64,000 bases of DNA from Sphingomonas sp. So64.6b (GCF_014171475.1 NZ_CP048817.1:2604001-2668000), one strand, 5' to 3'. Shown: positions 45,516 through 54,872, counted from the stretch's first letter. The notes: a model not told the origin generated them from the sequence alone. Numbers and translations are program-made.

Positions 45516-46492
45516 CGCGACGCAAGCCGTCTCAGATCGACCTCCGGCACGTCGCCACAGCGCTCCATCATCGCATCGATCATATGCACCAGCCGCGCCT
45601 TTGCCGCGGCAATGCCCGCCGGGCTCGATCCGAGATCGCGCGTCTCGAAGTTGATATAGCGCAGACCATGTTGCGCCGCGTAATTCGACAATGATCCGTC
45701 GCTCTTCACGACACGCTCGAACACCACATTGAAGTCGGCCTTGACCAGCCGGTCGCCGCACCACGCCGACTGCCCGCCGGCATCGGGCAGATAGGGGATC
45801 AGCGCGAGGTTATCGTCGTCATCGAACGGCCAGCGCCGCGACAGCGACGGACTGGGCTGGAAACGCGCATTGCACAAGCGGATCGAAATCTCCCCCGACC
45901 CACCGCCTGTCGCCTTGGCGCAGCCCGCCAGCGCAGCGTCGAACCCCGGCGCGTTGGTATGAAGCGCGACGATCAGGCGCGGCCTGGGTCCGAGATCCGC
46001 CAGCACATGGCTGGCATAGAGCGGCAGCGAGTCGCGGAAATTGCGGTTGGGGTCGATCGGTGGTGAGCCTGTGGTATCGCGATTGAACCGCGCGCGATAG
46101 CTGCCGTCGACCGGTCCGGTATCGACCACCATCGCCACCCCACCCCATGACCGAACCGCATCGAGCGCGGCGGAAAAGGTCGCATTCTCATTATCATGGG
46201 TGACGACCCAGAGTGGCCCGTCGGGCCGCGAGACATTGGCGATGCGCCATAACCGCCAGGTCGTCGCGCCTTCACTGAACATCACGCGGCTGACCGATAG
46301 GCCGGTCCACAGAGCGGGGTCGCGGTGGCGGGCGAAGTCATCGTCGATGACGGTCAATGGATCGACCGGCTCGAATGCCGACGAAGCGAACGAGAGCGCG
46401 ACGCCGGCCAGCAGCGCAGCCATGCCGACCATGATCGCGACGACGCGACGCCATCCATTTGGCCTGAGGGCCCGATCGTCACGAAATCGCAT
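45512..46492 (-). CDS. Membrane-anchored or exported hypothetical protein with M14-carboxypeptidase-like motifs
   Basis: A 326-residue protein with an N-terminal membrane segment (about residues 16-38). I do not recognise a named family, but the order of motifs recalls zinc carboxypeptidases of family M14: H99 and E102 in TH-DN-E (HxxE), DPNRNF at 147-152 (compare NPDG/NR(N/D)F), and H178 in IVALHTN as the third zinc ligand. M14 would also need a late catalytic Glu; a plausible one is in [10 protein letters not shown]. The fold is inferred only. It overlaps the trhO end by 4 nt. Confidence 0.55.
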   Translation of the reverse strand: MRFRDDRALRPNGWRRVVAIMVGMAALLAGVALSFASSAFEPVDPLTVIDDDFARHRDPALWTGLSVSRVMFSEGATTWRLWRIANVSRPDGPLWVVTHDNENATFSAALDAVRSWGGVAMVVDTGPVDGSYRARFNRDTTGSPPIDPNRNFRDSLPLYASHVLADLGPRPRLIVALHTNAPGFDAALAGCAKATGGGSGEISIRLCNARFQPSPSLSRRWPFDDDDNLALIPYLPDAGGQSAWCGDRLVKADFNVVFERVVKSDGSLSNYAAQHGLRYINFETRDLGSSPAGIAAAKARLVHMIDAMMERCGDVPEVDLRRLASR

Positions 46493-46543
46493 TAACCATT
46501 TCTACGGCGAATCGGCCGACCGGCAATACGGAAATTCATCCGT

Positions 46544-46783
46544 TCAGTCGGCGTTTGCGCGACCGCTTAGTCCACCATCGGCCGGACTGAACAAAGCCTG
46601 GTTGGTGGGATCGCCCCGTGCCGCGCCGGCGAACGCGGTCGCGATCCAGCCGCGCTCGAAATCCTTCGCCATCGGCGTCGCGCAATGTTTGCACTGCGAT
46701 ACGAACACGTCGCCGTCGAAAACCGCAAGCCGTCCGTCACGCTCGTGCCTGCCGAGCAGGCATTTCGCCTTGTTCCAAAGCAT
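46544..46783 (-). CDS. Small hypothetical protein with CxxC
   Basis: A 79-residue frame beginning MLWNKAKCLLGRHERDGRLAVFDGDVFVSQCKHCATPMAKDFERGW, with a CLLGRH start and a CKHC pair that together could bind zinc. A GAAGGGA site lies about 9 nt before the ATG. It is 51 bp upstream of the M14-like gene on the same strand. The coding status is moderate; no characterised relative is known to me. Confidence 0.55.
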   Translation of the reverse strand: MLWNKAKCLLGRHERDGRLAVFDGDVFVSQCKHCATPMAKDFERGWIATAFAGAARGDPTNQALFSPADGGLSGRANAD

Positions 46784-46879
46784 GATCCGCGTCCCTTCAG
46801 TCAGGGGCTAGCAGCAAAGGCGATCAAATTATTGGAAGAAAGTGGACAACTTGCCAATTCATCTCTTATCCGAATCGGT

Positions 46880-48415
46880 TCAATAAGCGCGGCCAACCAA
46901 TACCCGTTCAACCGCCGCGTCCCCGGTAAACACGCAGGCCCCGTCAGCCGCCGCCGCGTCGTTGGGCACGTTGCGCACGGTCAGCTTGAGCGCTTTCAAC
47001 CGCTCGACCACCTTGTCCAGCGCCGCGCCGCTCGGCTTCGACCATTGCACCTCGACCCAGCCGGGATTCTTCACGCCCTCGGCAAAGGCGCGTTCGATAC
47101 CGGCAAAATCGGTCACGTCCCGCGTGATGCCCGCCTCAAGCCGCGCACGGGCTTGCGCGTGAAGCGATGCCTGCACATCCTCCAGCGTGGCGACAGCGGA
47201 GGTGACGAAATCGCCGCGCGCGACAATCGCGCTGTCGAGCTTGCCGTCTTCGCGATAGAGTCGGTCGCGGCGGATCACCGAGACATTGCCGCCAGCGACA
47301 TCACGTCCGCCGACTTCGAGAATGACCGGCGCACCCTTCTTGACCCAACCCCAGCGCTTGGTCGCCGCCTTGGCGGGCTTAAGGTCGAGCAGCGCACGCA
47401 CCGGCTCGCCAAAGGCGGACAGTTTGGCGAGTTCACCCTGCAATTCCTTGCAATAGGTCACGATCGCCTCATCCTCGGGCTGGTCGCGCAGCATGGGCAC
47501 GATCACCACCTGCCACGGCGCCACGCGCGGCGGCACGCGCAGCCCGTCATCATCGCCATGCACCATGATCAGGCCGCCGATCATGCGCGTCGACATGCCC
47601 CAGCTCGTGGTGTTGGCCAGTTCCAGCTCTCCGGCCGCGTTCTGGAACCTGATATTCTGCGCGTTCGAAAAATTGGTGCCAAGGAAATGGCTGGTGCCGG
47701 CCTGCAATGCTTTCCCGTCCTGCATCATCGCCTCGATCGAATAGGTCGCGACGGCGCCCGGAAAGCGCTCATGCTCCGGCTTTTCACCCGCAATGACTGG
47801 TAGAGCGACGCACTCCTCGGCGAAGCTGCGATAGACTTCGAGCATCTTCAGCGTCTCTTCGCGCGCTTCCTCGACGGTGGCGTGCGCGGTATGCCCTTCC
47901 TGCCAGAGGAATTCGCTGGTGCGCAGGAACATCCGCGTGCGCATTTCCCAGCGCACGACATTGGCCCATTGGTTGATCAGCACGGGCAGGTCGCGCCACG
48001 ACTGCACCCAGCGCGCGAACGCCATGCCGATCACCGTCTCCGATGTCGGCCGCACGACGAGGGGCTCTTCCAGTTTGGCGGTGGGATCCGGCACCAGCCC
48101 GCCCTTGCCGTCCGAGATCAGTCGGTGATGCGTGACCACCGCCATTTCCTTGGCGAAGCCTTCGACATGCTCGGCCTCCTTCTCGAAATAGGACAGCGGG
48201 ATGAACACCGGGAAATAGCAATTCTCATGACCGGTGGCCTTGATCCGGTCGTCGAGCAAACGCTGGATCCGTTCCCAGATGCCATAACCCCATGGCCGGA
48301 TGACCATGCAGCCGCGCACGCCCGATTCCTCGGCGAGATCGGCTTCCGAAATGACGGACTGGTACCAGGCGGAAAAATCCGCCTCGCGGGTGACGGGGAG
48401 TGCGTGCTTGATCAT
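46880..48415 (-). CDS. proS: Prolyl-tRNA synthetase, archaeal/eukaryotic type
   Basis: A 511-residue class II aminoacyl-tRNA synthetase that charges tRNA-Pro. The N-terminus (READFSAWYQSVISEADLAEESGVRGCMVIRPWGYGIWERIQRLLDDRIKATGHENCYFPVFIP) and motif 2 (RWEMRTRMFLRTSEFLWQEGHTAHAT) are of the TIGR00408 type. It lacks the large editing insertion of the usual bacterial form and has the C-terminal anticodon and extension domains (about 370-511). This version is found in sphingomonads and some other bacteria. It is monocistronic. Confidence 0.96.
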   Translation of the reverse strand: MIKHALPVTREADFSAWYQSVISEADLAEESGVRGCMVIRPWGYGIWERIQRLLDDRIKATGHENCYFPVFIPLSYFEKEAEHVEGFAKEMAVVTHHRLISDGKGGLVPDPTAKLEEPLVVRPTSETVIGMAFARWVQSWRDLPVLINQWANVVRWEMRTRMFLRTSEFLWQEGHTAHATVEEAREETLKMLEVYRSFAEECVALPVIAGEKPEHERFPGAVATYSIEAMMQDGKALQAGTSHFLGTNFSNAQNIRFQNAAGELELANTTSWGMSTRMIGGLIMVHGDDDGLRVPPRVAPWQVVIVPMLRDQPEDEAIVTYCKELQGELAKLSAFGEPVRALLDLKPAKAATKRWGWVKKGAPVILEVGGRDVAGGNVSVIRRDRLYREDGKLDSAIVARGDFVTSAVATLEDVQASLHAQARARLEAGITRDVTDFAGIERAFAEGVKNPGWVEVQWSKPSGAALDKVVERLKALKLTVRNVPNDAAAADGACVFTGDAAVERVLVGRAY

Positions 48416-48838
48416 GGGAAGGCCGGATAGCGGGATCGGGTCGCGCCGTCACCCCGGGCCTTGCGGGTTTTCGAGCCGGCACAATTCCCGTCGCTACGGG
48501 AATTGCTACGGGAACATGCATTTTTGGGCATTCTACGGGAATTTACGGGAAAAACTGCGGGAAAATCGGTGTGGCGGCACGGGAGTTTTTGCCGGTGCGC
48601 CACGGGAAAATCGGGAAGTGATCGGGTTGAGGTCATAGTTTGCTCGAGTCCGTATCTGCTCAATTCAAGTGGTTCCGTCGGGCAGGCTTTCACCATGACC
48701 CGCAAAACATGCCGGCGAGCAGGCATGGTGCCGTTCATGAGTGAGTTGAATCGCGCCGAGCAGGCAGAATGCGGGGTTGTTCGGCGGCGGCCGCTTCCTC
48801 ATAGCCGCAGCGATCCGCGATGATGGAAAGGAGGAAGG
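48416..48838. other. 423-bp non-coding gap with TACGGGAA repeat cluster
   Basis: No gene is supported between proS and the DMT transporter. The part near proS is filled with a repeated TACGGGAA-type octamer (see 48482-48608), and the remainder is ordinary sequence leading to the transporter ribosome site (GGAAAGGAGGA). Confidence 0.6.
48482..48608. repeat. Cluster of TACGGGAA direct repeats with a 10-bp hairpin
   Basis: The octamer TACGGGAA occurs at 48495, 48507, 48534 and 48544, with close variants at 48556 (TGCGGGAA), 48579 (CACGGGAG) and 48601 (CACGGGAA). The first copy also forms a perfect hairpin CAATTCCCGT-CGCT-ACGGGAATTG (48482-48505). Spacings are irregular (10-27 nt), unlike a CRISPR array. 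Confidence 0.75.
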
Positions 48839-49744
48839 ATGGCCGAGACGAACGATCGCATCCTGCCCGCAATCGCGATGCGTCTCATGTCGGTCGCTTT
48901 GTTCGCCAGCATGAACGCGGTGATCAAGCTCGCCGAGGAGCGCGGCGCGACACTCGGCGAGATACTGTTCTTCCGGCAATTCGGCGCGGCGATCCTGCTG
49001 ACCGCGATTCTTATCGCCGGCCCCGGCCTGAGGTCGGTCACGACCCAGCGGCTGCCGGCACATCTCGCGCGCGCCGCGCTCGGGCTCAGCGCGATGGCCT
49101 GCACCTTCACCACCGTCCTGGTACTGCCGCTCGCCGAATCGACCACGCTCGGTTTCACCATGCCGATCTTCGCCACTATCCTCGGCGCACTGATCCTGCG
49201 CGAACCGACCGGCTGGCACCGCTGGGCGGCGGTGGCGGCAGGCTTTGCCGGCGTGCTGATCGTCGCGCAGCCGGGCAGCGGGCATTTCCCCATCTGGGGC
49301 GCGGTCAGCGGGCTGGCCGCCGCGTTCCTCACCGCCAGCGTCTCGATCCTGTTGCGACAGATCTCGCGGACCGAGGGTACGATGACCACCGTGTTCTGGT
49401 TCTCCACCTTGTCGCTGGTGCCGCTTGGCATCGTCTATGCCTTTGTCGTGCAGCCGCATGCGCCGATCACCTGGATCCTGCTGATCGGCATCGGCCTGAT
49501 CGGCGGCGTCGCGCAGCTCGCCATGACCTCGGCGCTGCGACTGGGTCCGGTCTCGGTTGTGGTGCCGATGGATTATTCGTCGCTGCTCTGGGCGACCGCT
49601 TATGGCTGGCTGATCTTCGGCGTGTTGCCAAGCACCTGGACCTGGATCGGTGCGCCGGTAATCATCGCCAGCGGCCTGTATATCGTCTGGCGTGAACATG
49701 TCCGCCGCACGCAATTGACCTTGGAAACCGTACCGCAAATCTAG
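48839..49744 (+). CDS. DMT-superfamily (EamA) transporter
   Basis: A 301-residue inner-membrane protein with ten hydrophobic segments in two EamA repeats (AIAMRLMSVALFASMNAVIKLAEERGATLGEILFFRQFGAAILL...; IWGAVSGLAAAFLTASVSILLRQISRTEGTMTTVFWFS...). This family exports metabolites or S-adenosylmethionine-like solutes; the substrate here is unknown. AGGAGGA lies close before the ATG. It stands alone. Confidence 0.88.
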   Translation: MAETNDRILPAIAMRLMSVALFASMNAVIKLAEERGATLGEILFFRQFGAAILLTAILIAGPGLRSVTTQRLPAHLARAALGLSAMACTFTTVLVLPLAESTTLGFTMPIFATILGALILREPTGWHRWAAVAAGFAGVLIVAQPGSGHFPIWGAVSGLAAAFLTASVSILLRQISRTEGTMTTVFWFSTLSLVPLGIVYAFVVQPHAPITWILLIGIGLIGGVAQLAMTSALRLGPVSVVVPMDYSSLLWATAYGWLIFGVLPSTWTWIGAPVIIASGLYIVWREHVRRTQLTLETVPQI

Positions 49745-50053
49745 GGCGAGGTTTCAGACCGCGGGACGCCTCGCCACACAGGCACCGCCCGGCCTCAAGC
49801 TTCTACTGTATACTGTTAGACCAAATACCTGCCATTTGGCCGGTGATTCGCCCGTTGCCGATATTGATCGGTGGCGGGCCCTTCCCATCCTTCCTGCATT
49901 TTTCCCGCCTTGAAGCCAGTAACAAACTGGCTTTGCGTCACATTTTTGACGCCAAGGGATAAGCATGAGTGTATATCGAATATCGTATAAGATAGTTGAC
50001 GCTATGAGAGACTGGGGATAGTTGTCGACGGAGATAAAAAAGGGAGAATAGGC
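49745..50053. other. 309-bp gap upstream of a TonB-dependent receptor gene
   Basis: No gene is supported. Two small dyads lie side by side: GCCAGT-AACAA-ACTGGC (49914-49931) and GCGTCA-CATTTT-TGACGC (49935-49952). An AT-rich stretch with TATATCGAATATCGTATA follows (about 49972-49989). These probably form the promoter region of the receptor gene and a terminator of the transporter gene. Confidence 0.5.
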
Positions 50054-52957
50054 GTGGCAAAGGGCAAGTTTGCGGTAGCTTCTGCCGCCTTGGTGGCATC
50101 ATTGTTGTCGACAAGTGCGATGGCTCAGGTCGCGCCAACGCCATCGGAGGATCCTGCGCCCGAAGCCAGTGAGCCCGGGGGTGATATCGTGGTCACCGGT
50201 ACGCGCATCCGCCGCCCCGATCTTCAGAGCAACAGCCCGATGACCGTCATCGGAAGCCAGGAAATCCAGTATCAGGGCGCCACGACGGTCGAGGGCGTGC
50301 TGAATCGCATGCCGCAGTTCACCGCGGATTCGAACGAGAATGTGTCGAACGGCTCGGACGGCACAGCGAACATCAATTTGCGCAATCTCGGTTCAAATCG
50401 CGTGCTGGTCCTGCTCAACGGCCAGCGCCTCCTGCCGCAACAGGCAATCGACCTGAATTTCGTACCCAGCGCGCTGGTCGAGCGGATCGACGTCGTCTCG
50501 GGCGGTGCATCGGCGGTCTATGGTTCGGACGCACTGTCCGGGGTCGTCAACTTCATCCTGAAGGACAATCTCGACGGGTTCAGGGCCGATGCGCAAGTCG
50601 GCTTCGCGCAACATGACAACAACAATGAAGCGGTCCGTTCGATCATGCGCGCCCGCGGCTTCGACCTGGCGCCAGGAAAAGTTGTGGACGGCGGCAAGCA
50701 GGACCTGAATATCGCGTTCGGCAAGAATTTCGCCGAAGGCCGCGGCAACATCACCATGTATGCAGGCTATCGTCATTTCGACCCCGTGCTGCAGTCGAAT
50801 CGCGACGTGTCCGCTTGCGCATTGCAGTCGATTGACGACCCTCGGACAGCGCTGACTTGCGGGGGGTCCAGCAACACGCCTTATGGCACATTCGCCCCGT
50901 TAGCCGGACCAAATCAGGGCATTACGCTCACCAATGCAAAGGATGGCAGCCCGAACTGGGTGCCGTATGACAATAGCTTCGCCTATAATTATGCGCCGAC
51001 GAATTATTTCCAGCGTTCGGACAATCGCTACTCGGCCGGCGCGTTCGCGAAGTTCAAATTCAGCCCGGCCGCCGAGGTCTATGGCAGCTTCATGTTCATG
51101 CGGGATCACACTTTCTCGCAGGCCGCGCCATCGGCACTGTTCCTTGGCACTACATTCAACGTGCCGTGCAACAGCCCAATGCTGAGCAGCAGTCAGGCCA
51201 GTGCGCTATGCGGCGCCGATGCGGGGAGCGCTATCTTGCAGCCCACGCTGATCGGCTATCGCCTCGCGATCGCGCCGCGCCGCGACGATCTCCGGCATCA
51301 GGATTACCGCTGGACCGCCGGTGTTCGCGGCGAGATTGCAAACGGTTTGAGCTACGACCTCAACTATTTGCATTCACGAGTGAATTTCGACGAAACTTAT
51401 CTCAACAATGTCGACAATGTGAAGGCGCAGCGGGCGCTGGACGTGGTCAATGTCGGCGGCGTTCCGACCTGCCGTTCGGTGGTGAACGGCACCGACAGTG
51501 CGTGCGTGCCGGTAAATGTATTCCAGGCCAATGGCGTGACCGCCGATCAGGCCGCCTATCTGTTCAGCCCAAGCAATACCGCCGGTCGTAACCGCCTGAC
51601 GGTATTTTCGGGTACGATTACGGGCGATCTCGGCAATTATGGCCTGACCAGTCCTTGGGCCTCGCGCGGAATCTCGCTGGTACTTGGCGCTGAGCACAGG
51701 CTCGAGACGCTTAAATTCACCGCCGACGATGTCGCCAAGCAAGGCGGCACGACTGATGCCGATGGCAGCATCCGGGTGATCGAAGGTTATGGCGAACTCG
51801 AAGTGCCGCTTATCCAGGACAAACCGTTTTTCCGCGAACTCACACTCAACGGCGCAGCGCGCTATTCGGCATATAAGAATTCGCAAGGGTCAACCGGTTT
51901 CGGATCCAGCTACAACGTATGGACGTACAAGGGCGAACTGACCTGGCGCCCGATCGAGATGCTGCGTCTGCGCGCCAGCTACAACCATGCCATTCGCGCG
52001 CCTAATATCGGCGAATTGTTCGCATCGCAGCAGATCGGCAATGTATCGGCGGTGGATCCGTGTTCAGGCGCGACGCCATCTGTCAGCGCGGCGACGTGCG
52101 CGCTGACCGGCGTCACCCCTGCGCAATATGGTCATATTATCGACTGTCCGTCCGATGTCTGTTCGGCGCTCGGCGGCGGCAATTTGGCCCTAAAGCCGGA
52201 AATCGGCGATACCTATACGATCGGTCTGGTGCTGACGCCCCAACAGATCCGCAATTTCTCTCTCTCAGTCGATTATTACAACATCAAGGTGAAAAACTAC
52301 ATCAGTCCGATCGACCCCGCGCTGATCGTCGACCAGTGCACGGAAACGCAGGATCCATTTTATTGCGGCCTGTTTCACCGCGACCCCCGGAGCGGCGCAA
52401 TCTTCGGAACGGACGGCTATATCGTCTCAACGACGCTCAACACCGGTTATCTCAAGACATCGGGGATCGACGTTGTCACCGATTACACATTGGGTCTGGG
52501 CGGTCTTGGCAAGCTCAACCTTAACCTGGTCGGCACTTATCTGATCAACCGGATTGCCGAGCCCCTGCCCGGCCTCGGCACTTATGACTGCAAAGGCCTC
52601 TATGGCCCGACTTGCGGCCAGCCTTTGCCGAAATGGCGCCACGTCTTGCGAACCACCTGGGCCCTGCCGCAGGATGCGACACTGTCACTGTCCTGGCGCT
52701 ATATCGGCGCGACCAAGGTCAACGGCTCGTCGGTGGTGAACGACCGGATCGACGCCTATAGCTATTTCGATCTCGCCGGGACGATCGCGGTGGCCAAATC
52801 CTTCAAGCTCCGCATGGGCGTGAACAATCTGTTCGACAAGGATCCACCGGCGATCGACGCCGGGCTGCTGTCCTTGTTCGGAAACGGCAACACCTATCCG
52901 GGCACATATGACGCACTCGGCCGCACCATATTCTTTGGCGCGACGGTCGAATTCTAA
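50054..52957 (+). CDS. TonB-dependent receptor
   Basis: A 967-residue outer-membrane receptor that takes up a large ligand using TonB energy. A GTG start with GGGAG 7 nt upstream gives a signal peptide (VAKGKFAVASAALVASLLSTSAMA). Then come a short linker, a TonB-box-like DIVVTGTRIRRP, the plug (SNSPMTVIGSQEIQYQGATTVEGVLNRMPQFTAD...LRNLGSNRVLVLLNGQRLLP...VERIDVVSGGASAVYGSDALSGVVNFILKD) and a long barrel ending FFGATVEF. Several cysteine pairs in extracellular loops suggest disulfides. The ligand is unknown; this GTRIRRPDLQSNSP subgroup is expanded in sphingomonads. Confidence 0.95.
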   Translation: MAKGKFAVASAALVASLLSTSAMAQVAPTPSEDPAPEASEPGGDIVVTGTRIRRPDLQSNSPMTVIGSQEIQYQGATTVEGVLNRMPQFTADSNENVSNGSDGTANINLRNLGSNRVLVLLNGQRLLPQQAIDLNFVPSALVERIDVVSGGASAVYGSDALSGVVNFILKDNLDGFRADAQVGFAQHDNNNEAVRSIMRARGFDLAPGKVVDGGKQDLNIAFGKNFAEGRGNITMYAGYRHFDPVLQSNRDVSACALQSIDDPRTALTCGGSSNTPYGTFAPLAGPNQGITLTNAKDGSPNWVPYDNSFAYNYAPTNYFQRSDNRYSAGAFAKFKFSPAAEVYGSFMFMRDHTFSQAAPSALFLGTTFNVPCNSPMLSSSQASALCGADAGSAILQPTLIGYRLAIAPRRDDLRHQDYRWTAGVRGEIANGLSYDLNYLHSRVNFDETYLNNVDNVKAQRALDVVNVGGVPTCRSVVNGTDSACVPVNVFQANGVTADQAAYLFSPSNTAGRNRLTVFSGTITGDLGNYGLTSPWASRGISLVLGAEHRLETLKFTADDVAKQGGTTDADGSIRVIEGYGELEVPLIQDKPFFRELTLNGAARYSAYKNSQGSTGFGSSYNVWTYKGELTWRPIEMLRLRASYNHAIRAPNIGELFASQQIGNVSAVDPCSGATPSVSAATCALTGVTPAQYGHIIDCPSDVCSALGGGNLALKPEIGDTYTIGLVLTPQQIRNFSLSVDYYNIKVKNYISPIDPALIVDQCTETQDPFYCGLFHRDPRSGAIFGTDGYIVSTTLNTGYLKTSGIDVVTDYTLGLGGLGKLNLNLVGTYLINRIAEPLPGLGTYDCKGLYGPTCGQPLPKWRHVLRTTWALPQDATLSLSWRYIGATKVNGSSVVNDRIDAYSYFDLAGTIAVAKSFKLRMGVNNLFDKDPPAIDAGLLSLFGNGNTYPGTYDALGRTIFFGATVEF

Positions 52958-52968
52958 GCGCTGCGCGG

Positions 52969-53427
52969 CTAGGGAATCCAGCCGGGTAACGTGGCGGCCT
53001 GGGTCATCCAGGCCGCCATCTGCGCCTCGTCGAATTCATCGCCTTCGTGAATGTCGATCCAGCGTGCTTCCTTGCTGCGTTTGGTGCCGCCGGGCGGGAT
53101 CGGCCGTAGCGACATGCCCCGGAAGAACGTTACTTTGACGTAGCGGGTCAGGACGTGAAACGTCACGAACCACCCCTGGCCCTCGACGCCGTAAAACGGC
53201 GAATTCCATCGCACCGCCTTGCGCACATCGGGCACGATCCGCACGATGAGCGCGTCGAGGCGCATCCCCAGATCGCGTTTCCAGCCCGGCATCGCAGCGA
53301 TATACGCCTGCACCGGCGCGTCGCCATCTCCCTTCGCAATCTGTGGATTGCCGCTCGAAAGGAGGATCGGCTCGGCAGCAATGGCCTTTGTGCCCTTCGC
53401 CGATTTGCTGGGTGCCTTGCCCGTCAT
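52969..53427 (-). CDS. DUF1801 (YdhG-like) domain protein A
   Basis: A 152-residue protein with the DUF1801 core (VQAYIAAMPGWKRDLGMRLDALIVRIVPDVRKAVRWNSPFYGVEGQGWFVTFHVLTRYVKVTFFRGMSLRPIPPGG...RWIDIHEGDEFDEAQMAAWMTQAA). The family has an unknown biochemical role. It is last of a five-gene ArsR-led operon and overlaps DUF1801 protein B by one base. It is convergent with the TonB-dependent receptor gene, 11 bp away. Confidence 0.85.
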   Translation of the reverse strand: MTGKAPSKSAKGTKAIAAEPILLSSGNPQIAKGDGDAPVQAYIAAMPGWKRDLGMRLDALIVRIVPDVRKAVRWNSPFYGVEGQGWFVTFHVLTRYVKVTFFRGMSLRPIPPGGTKRSKEARWIDIHEGDEFDEAQMAAWMTQAATLPGWIP

Positions 53428-53825
53428 CAGCGGCGGGCGCGGGCCGCGTTCAGCGTCACGGCGGCGCGGACAAGCGCCTTCAATGCTTCCTCGTCGATCT
53501 CGTCGCCTTCGTGGAAGTCGATCGCACGCCGGGTGTTGCCGTCGAGGCTCGAGTTGAAAAGGCCCGACGGGTCGTCAAGCGCCGCCCCCTTGGCAAAGGT
53601 CATCTTGACGGCGCTTTTGTAGGTCTCGCCAGTGCAGACCATCCCATCGTGATACCAGACGGGAACCCCTCTCCACTTCCATTCCTCGACCATCTCGGGA
53701 TCGGCTTGCCTGATCACCTCGCGGAGCCGGGCAAGCATCTCGCCACGCCAGTCGCCCAGCTCCTTGATCCTCTGGTCGATCATCTCCGACGGGGACAAGT
53801 CGGTTTCGGATTCGCTCTTGCTCAT
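53427..53825 (-). CDS. DUF1801 domain protein B
   Basis: A 132-residue DUF1801 protein (IDQRIKELGDWRGEMLARLREVIRQADPEMVEEWKWRGVPVWYHDGMVCTGETYKSAVKMTFAKGAALDDPSGLFNSSLDGNTRRAIDFHEGDEIDEEALKALVRAAV). It is a divergent partner of protein A; both share the xxWRGVPVW/RWNSPFY and IDxHEGDExDExx blocks. I start at 53825 (MSKSESETD). It lies between the small membrane protein and protein A. Confidence 0.87.
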   Translation of the reverse strand: MSKSESETDLSPSEMIDQRIKELGDWRGEMLARLREVIRQADPEMVEEWKWRGVPVWYHDGMVCTGETYKSAVKMTFAKGAALDDPSGLFNSSLDGNTRRAIDFHEGDEIDEEALKALVRAAVTLNAARARR

Positions 53826-53830
53826 CGCGT

Positions 53831-54082
53831 TCACTCCACTGCGCCGGCGCGTCGCCCGCCGCGCGCCCTGACGGCATAGGGCAGCACGAACATGTACAGG
53901 CCGCTGAACAAGAGCAAGAAGAGCGGGAGCAGCGGCGAGTAGGTCACCCAGAGCGGCGGCTCCCCCCATGCCCGGACGACAAAATTGGCGATGACGGTGA
54001 GCGTGAAAACGATCGACACCCAGCGATGAAACTGTCGAATCCAGTTGTTCCAGGTCAATGGGACCTCCTTTTGCGAGAACAT
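53831..54082 (-). CDS. Small membrane protein in the ArsR/DUF1801 operon
   Basis: An 83-residue protein with two membrane segments (about residues 16-34 and 44-65) and a basic C-terminus (AVRARGGRRAGAVE). The N-terminus MFSQKEVPLTWNNWIRQFHRWVSIVFTLTVIANFVVRA recalls small PepSY-like or cytochrome-like membrane proteins, without a certain family. It lies 5 bp before DUF1801 protein B and 40 bp after the SRPBCC gene. The start at 54082 is chosen because AAAAGGAGG-type sequence is near. Confidence 0.7.
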   Translation of the reverse strand: MFSQKEVPLTWNNWIRQFHRWVSIVFTLTVIANFVVRAWGEPPLWVTYSPLLPLFLLLFSGLYMFVLPYAVRARGGRRAGAVE

Positions 54083-54122
54083 GGCGTTGCCAAAACCTGG
54101 CTTTAGGTTGCGCGAGCGGACG

Positions 54123-54533
54123 TCAATCAGGCCGTGCCAGAACCTGTTCCAGCTTTGCCAGGAAGCGCGGCCATCCGGCCTTGGCGCCATGATAGGCCTG
54201 TTGCTGATCCGGCCGGAAGCCCGTTTGCTCCATGCGCAAATGCGTTCCCGTTGCGGTGGGCGTGAGGTGCCATGTCACGATGCTTTCGAGGCCATGGGCA
54301 TCCCAGCTATACGACAGCGTCTTGTTCGCCTCGACCTCCCGGACCTGGCAATCGACGGTGCCCCAGTCCGCGCGAAAATCGAAACGATGGCCGATGGTTG
54401 GATTGAAATCGCTCTTCATCAGCCATTCCTCCATCAGATGCGGCTGGGTGAGCGCGCGCCAGATCTTTTCCGGCGGATAAGCCATTTCTCGCTCGACAAT
54501 GACGGAGCGCGTTTCGGTCGCAATATTGGTCAT
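54123..54533 (-). CDS. SRPBCC (AHSA1-type) domain protein (cassette 3)
   Basis: A 136-residue SRPBCC protein (RSVIVEREMAYPPEKIWRALTQPHLMEEWLMKSDFNPTIGHRFDFRADWGTVDCQVREVEANKTLSYSWDAHGLESIVTWHLTPTATGTHLRMEQTGFRPDQQQAYHGAKAGWPRFLAKLEQVLARPD), complete and typical, with the late GW motif. It overlaps the ArsR gene by 4 nt (ATGA) and is followed by a membrane protein and two DUF1801 proteins rather than a GST. Confidence 0.88.
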   Translation of the reverse strand: MTNIATETRSVIVEREMAYPPEKIWRALTQPHLMEEWLMKSDFNPTIGHRFDFRADWGTVDCQVREVEANKTLSYSWDAHGLESIVTWHLTPTATGTHLRMEQTGFRPDQQQAYHGAKAGWPRFLAKLEQVLARPD

Positions 54534-54859
54534 TGGTCCATCCTTTTCAGCAAGTCTTCAAGGCGATCGAACCGGTTTTGCCAGAAACCGGCCATCTGGC
54601 TGGTCCAGTCGATCAGCGGGGAAAGCGCGTCGAGTTGCGCGCTGTAATGGGTCTGCCGGCCAGCCTGTCGATCACGCACCAGCCCGGCTTGTTTCAACAC
54701 GCCGAGATGTTTGGAGACCGCCGGTTGCGAAACCCCGGCGCGTGCCGTCAGCGCCCCGACCGTCTGCTCTCCATCGCGGCACAGCCGTTCGAAAATAGCC
54801 AATCGGGTCGGGTCGGCGAGCGTCTTGAAGATCATGGCGTGGGTGTTGGGTGTCGGCAT
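54530..54859 (-). CDS. ArsR-family winged-helix repressor (cassette 3)
   Basis: A 109-residue ArsR protein (MIFKTLADPTRLAIFERLCRDGEQTVGALTARAGVSQPAVSKHLGVLKQAGLVRDRQAGRQTHYSAQLDALSPLIDWTSQMAGFWQNRFDRLEDLLKRMDQ). It has no metal-site cysteines. It leads an operon with SRPBCC, membrane protein and DUF1801 genes. A single inverted repeat overlaps its -10 element. Confidence 0.9.
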   Translation of the reverse strand: MPTPNTHAMIFKTLADPTRLAIFERLCRDGEQTVGALTARAGVSQPAVSKHLGVLKQAGLVRDRQAGRQTHYSAQLDALSPLIDWTSQMAGFWQNRFDRLEDLLKRMDQ

Positions 54860-54872
54860 TTTATAACTCTCT

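Noticed and set aside
48482..48608. Possible CRISPR array
   Set aside because: The repeats are only 8 nt, the spacings are uneven (10-27 nt) and no cas gene is near.
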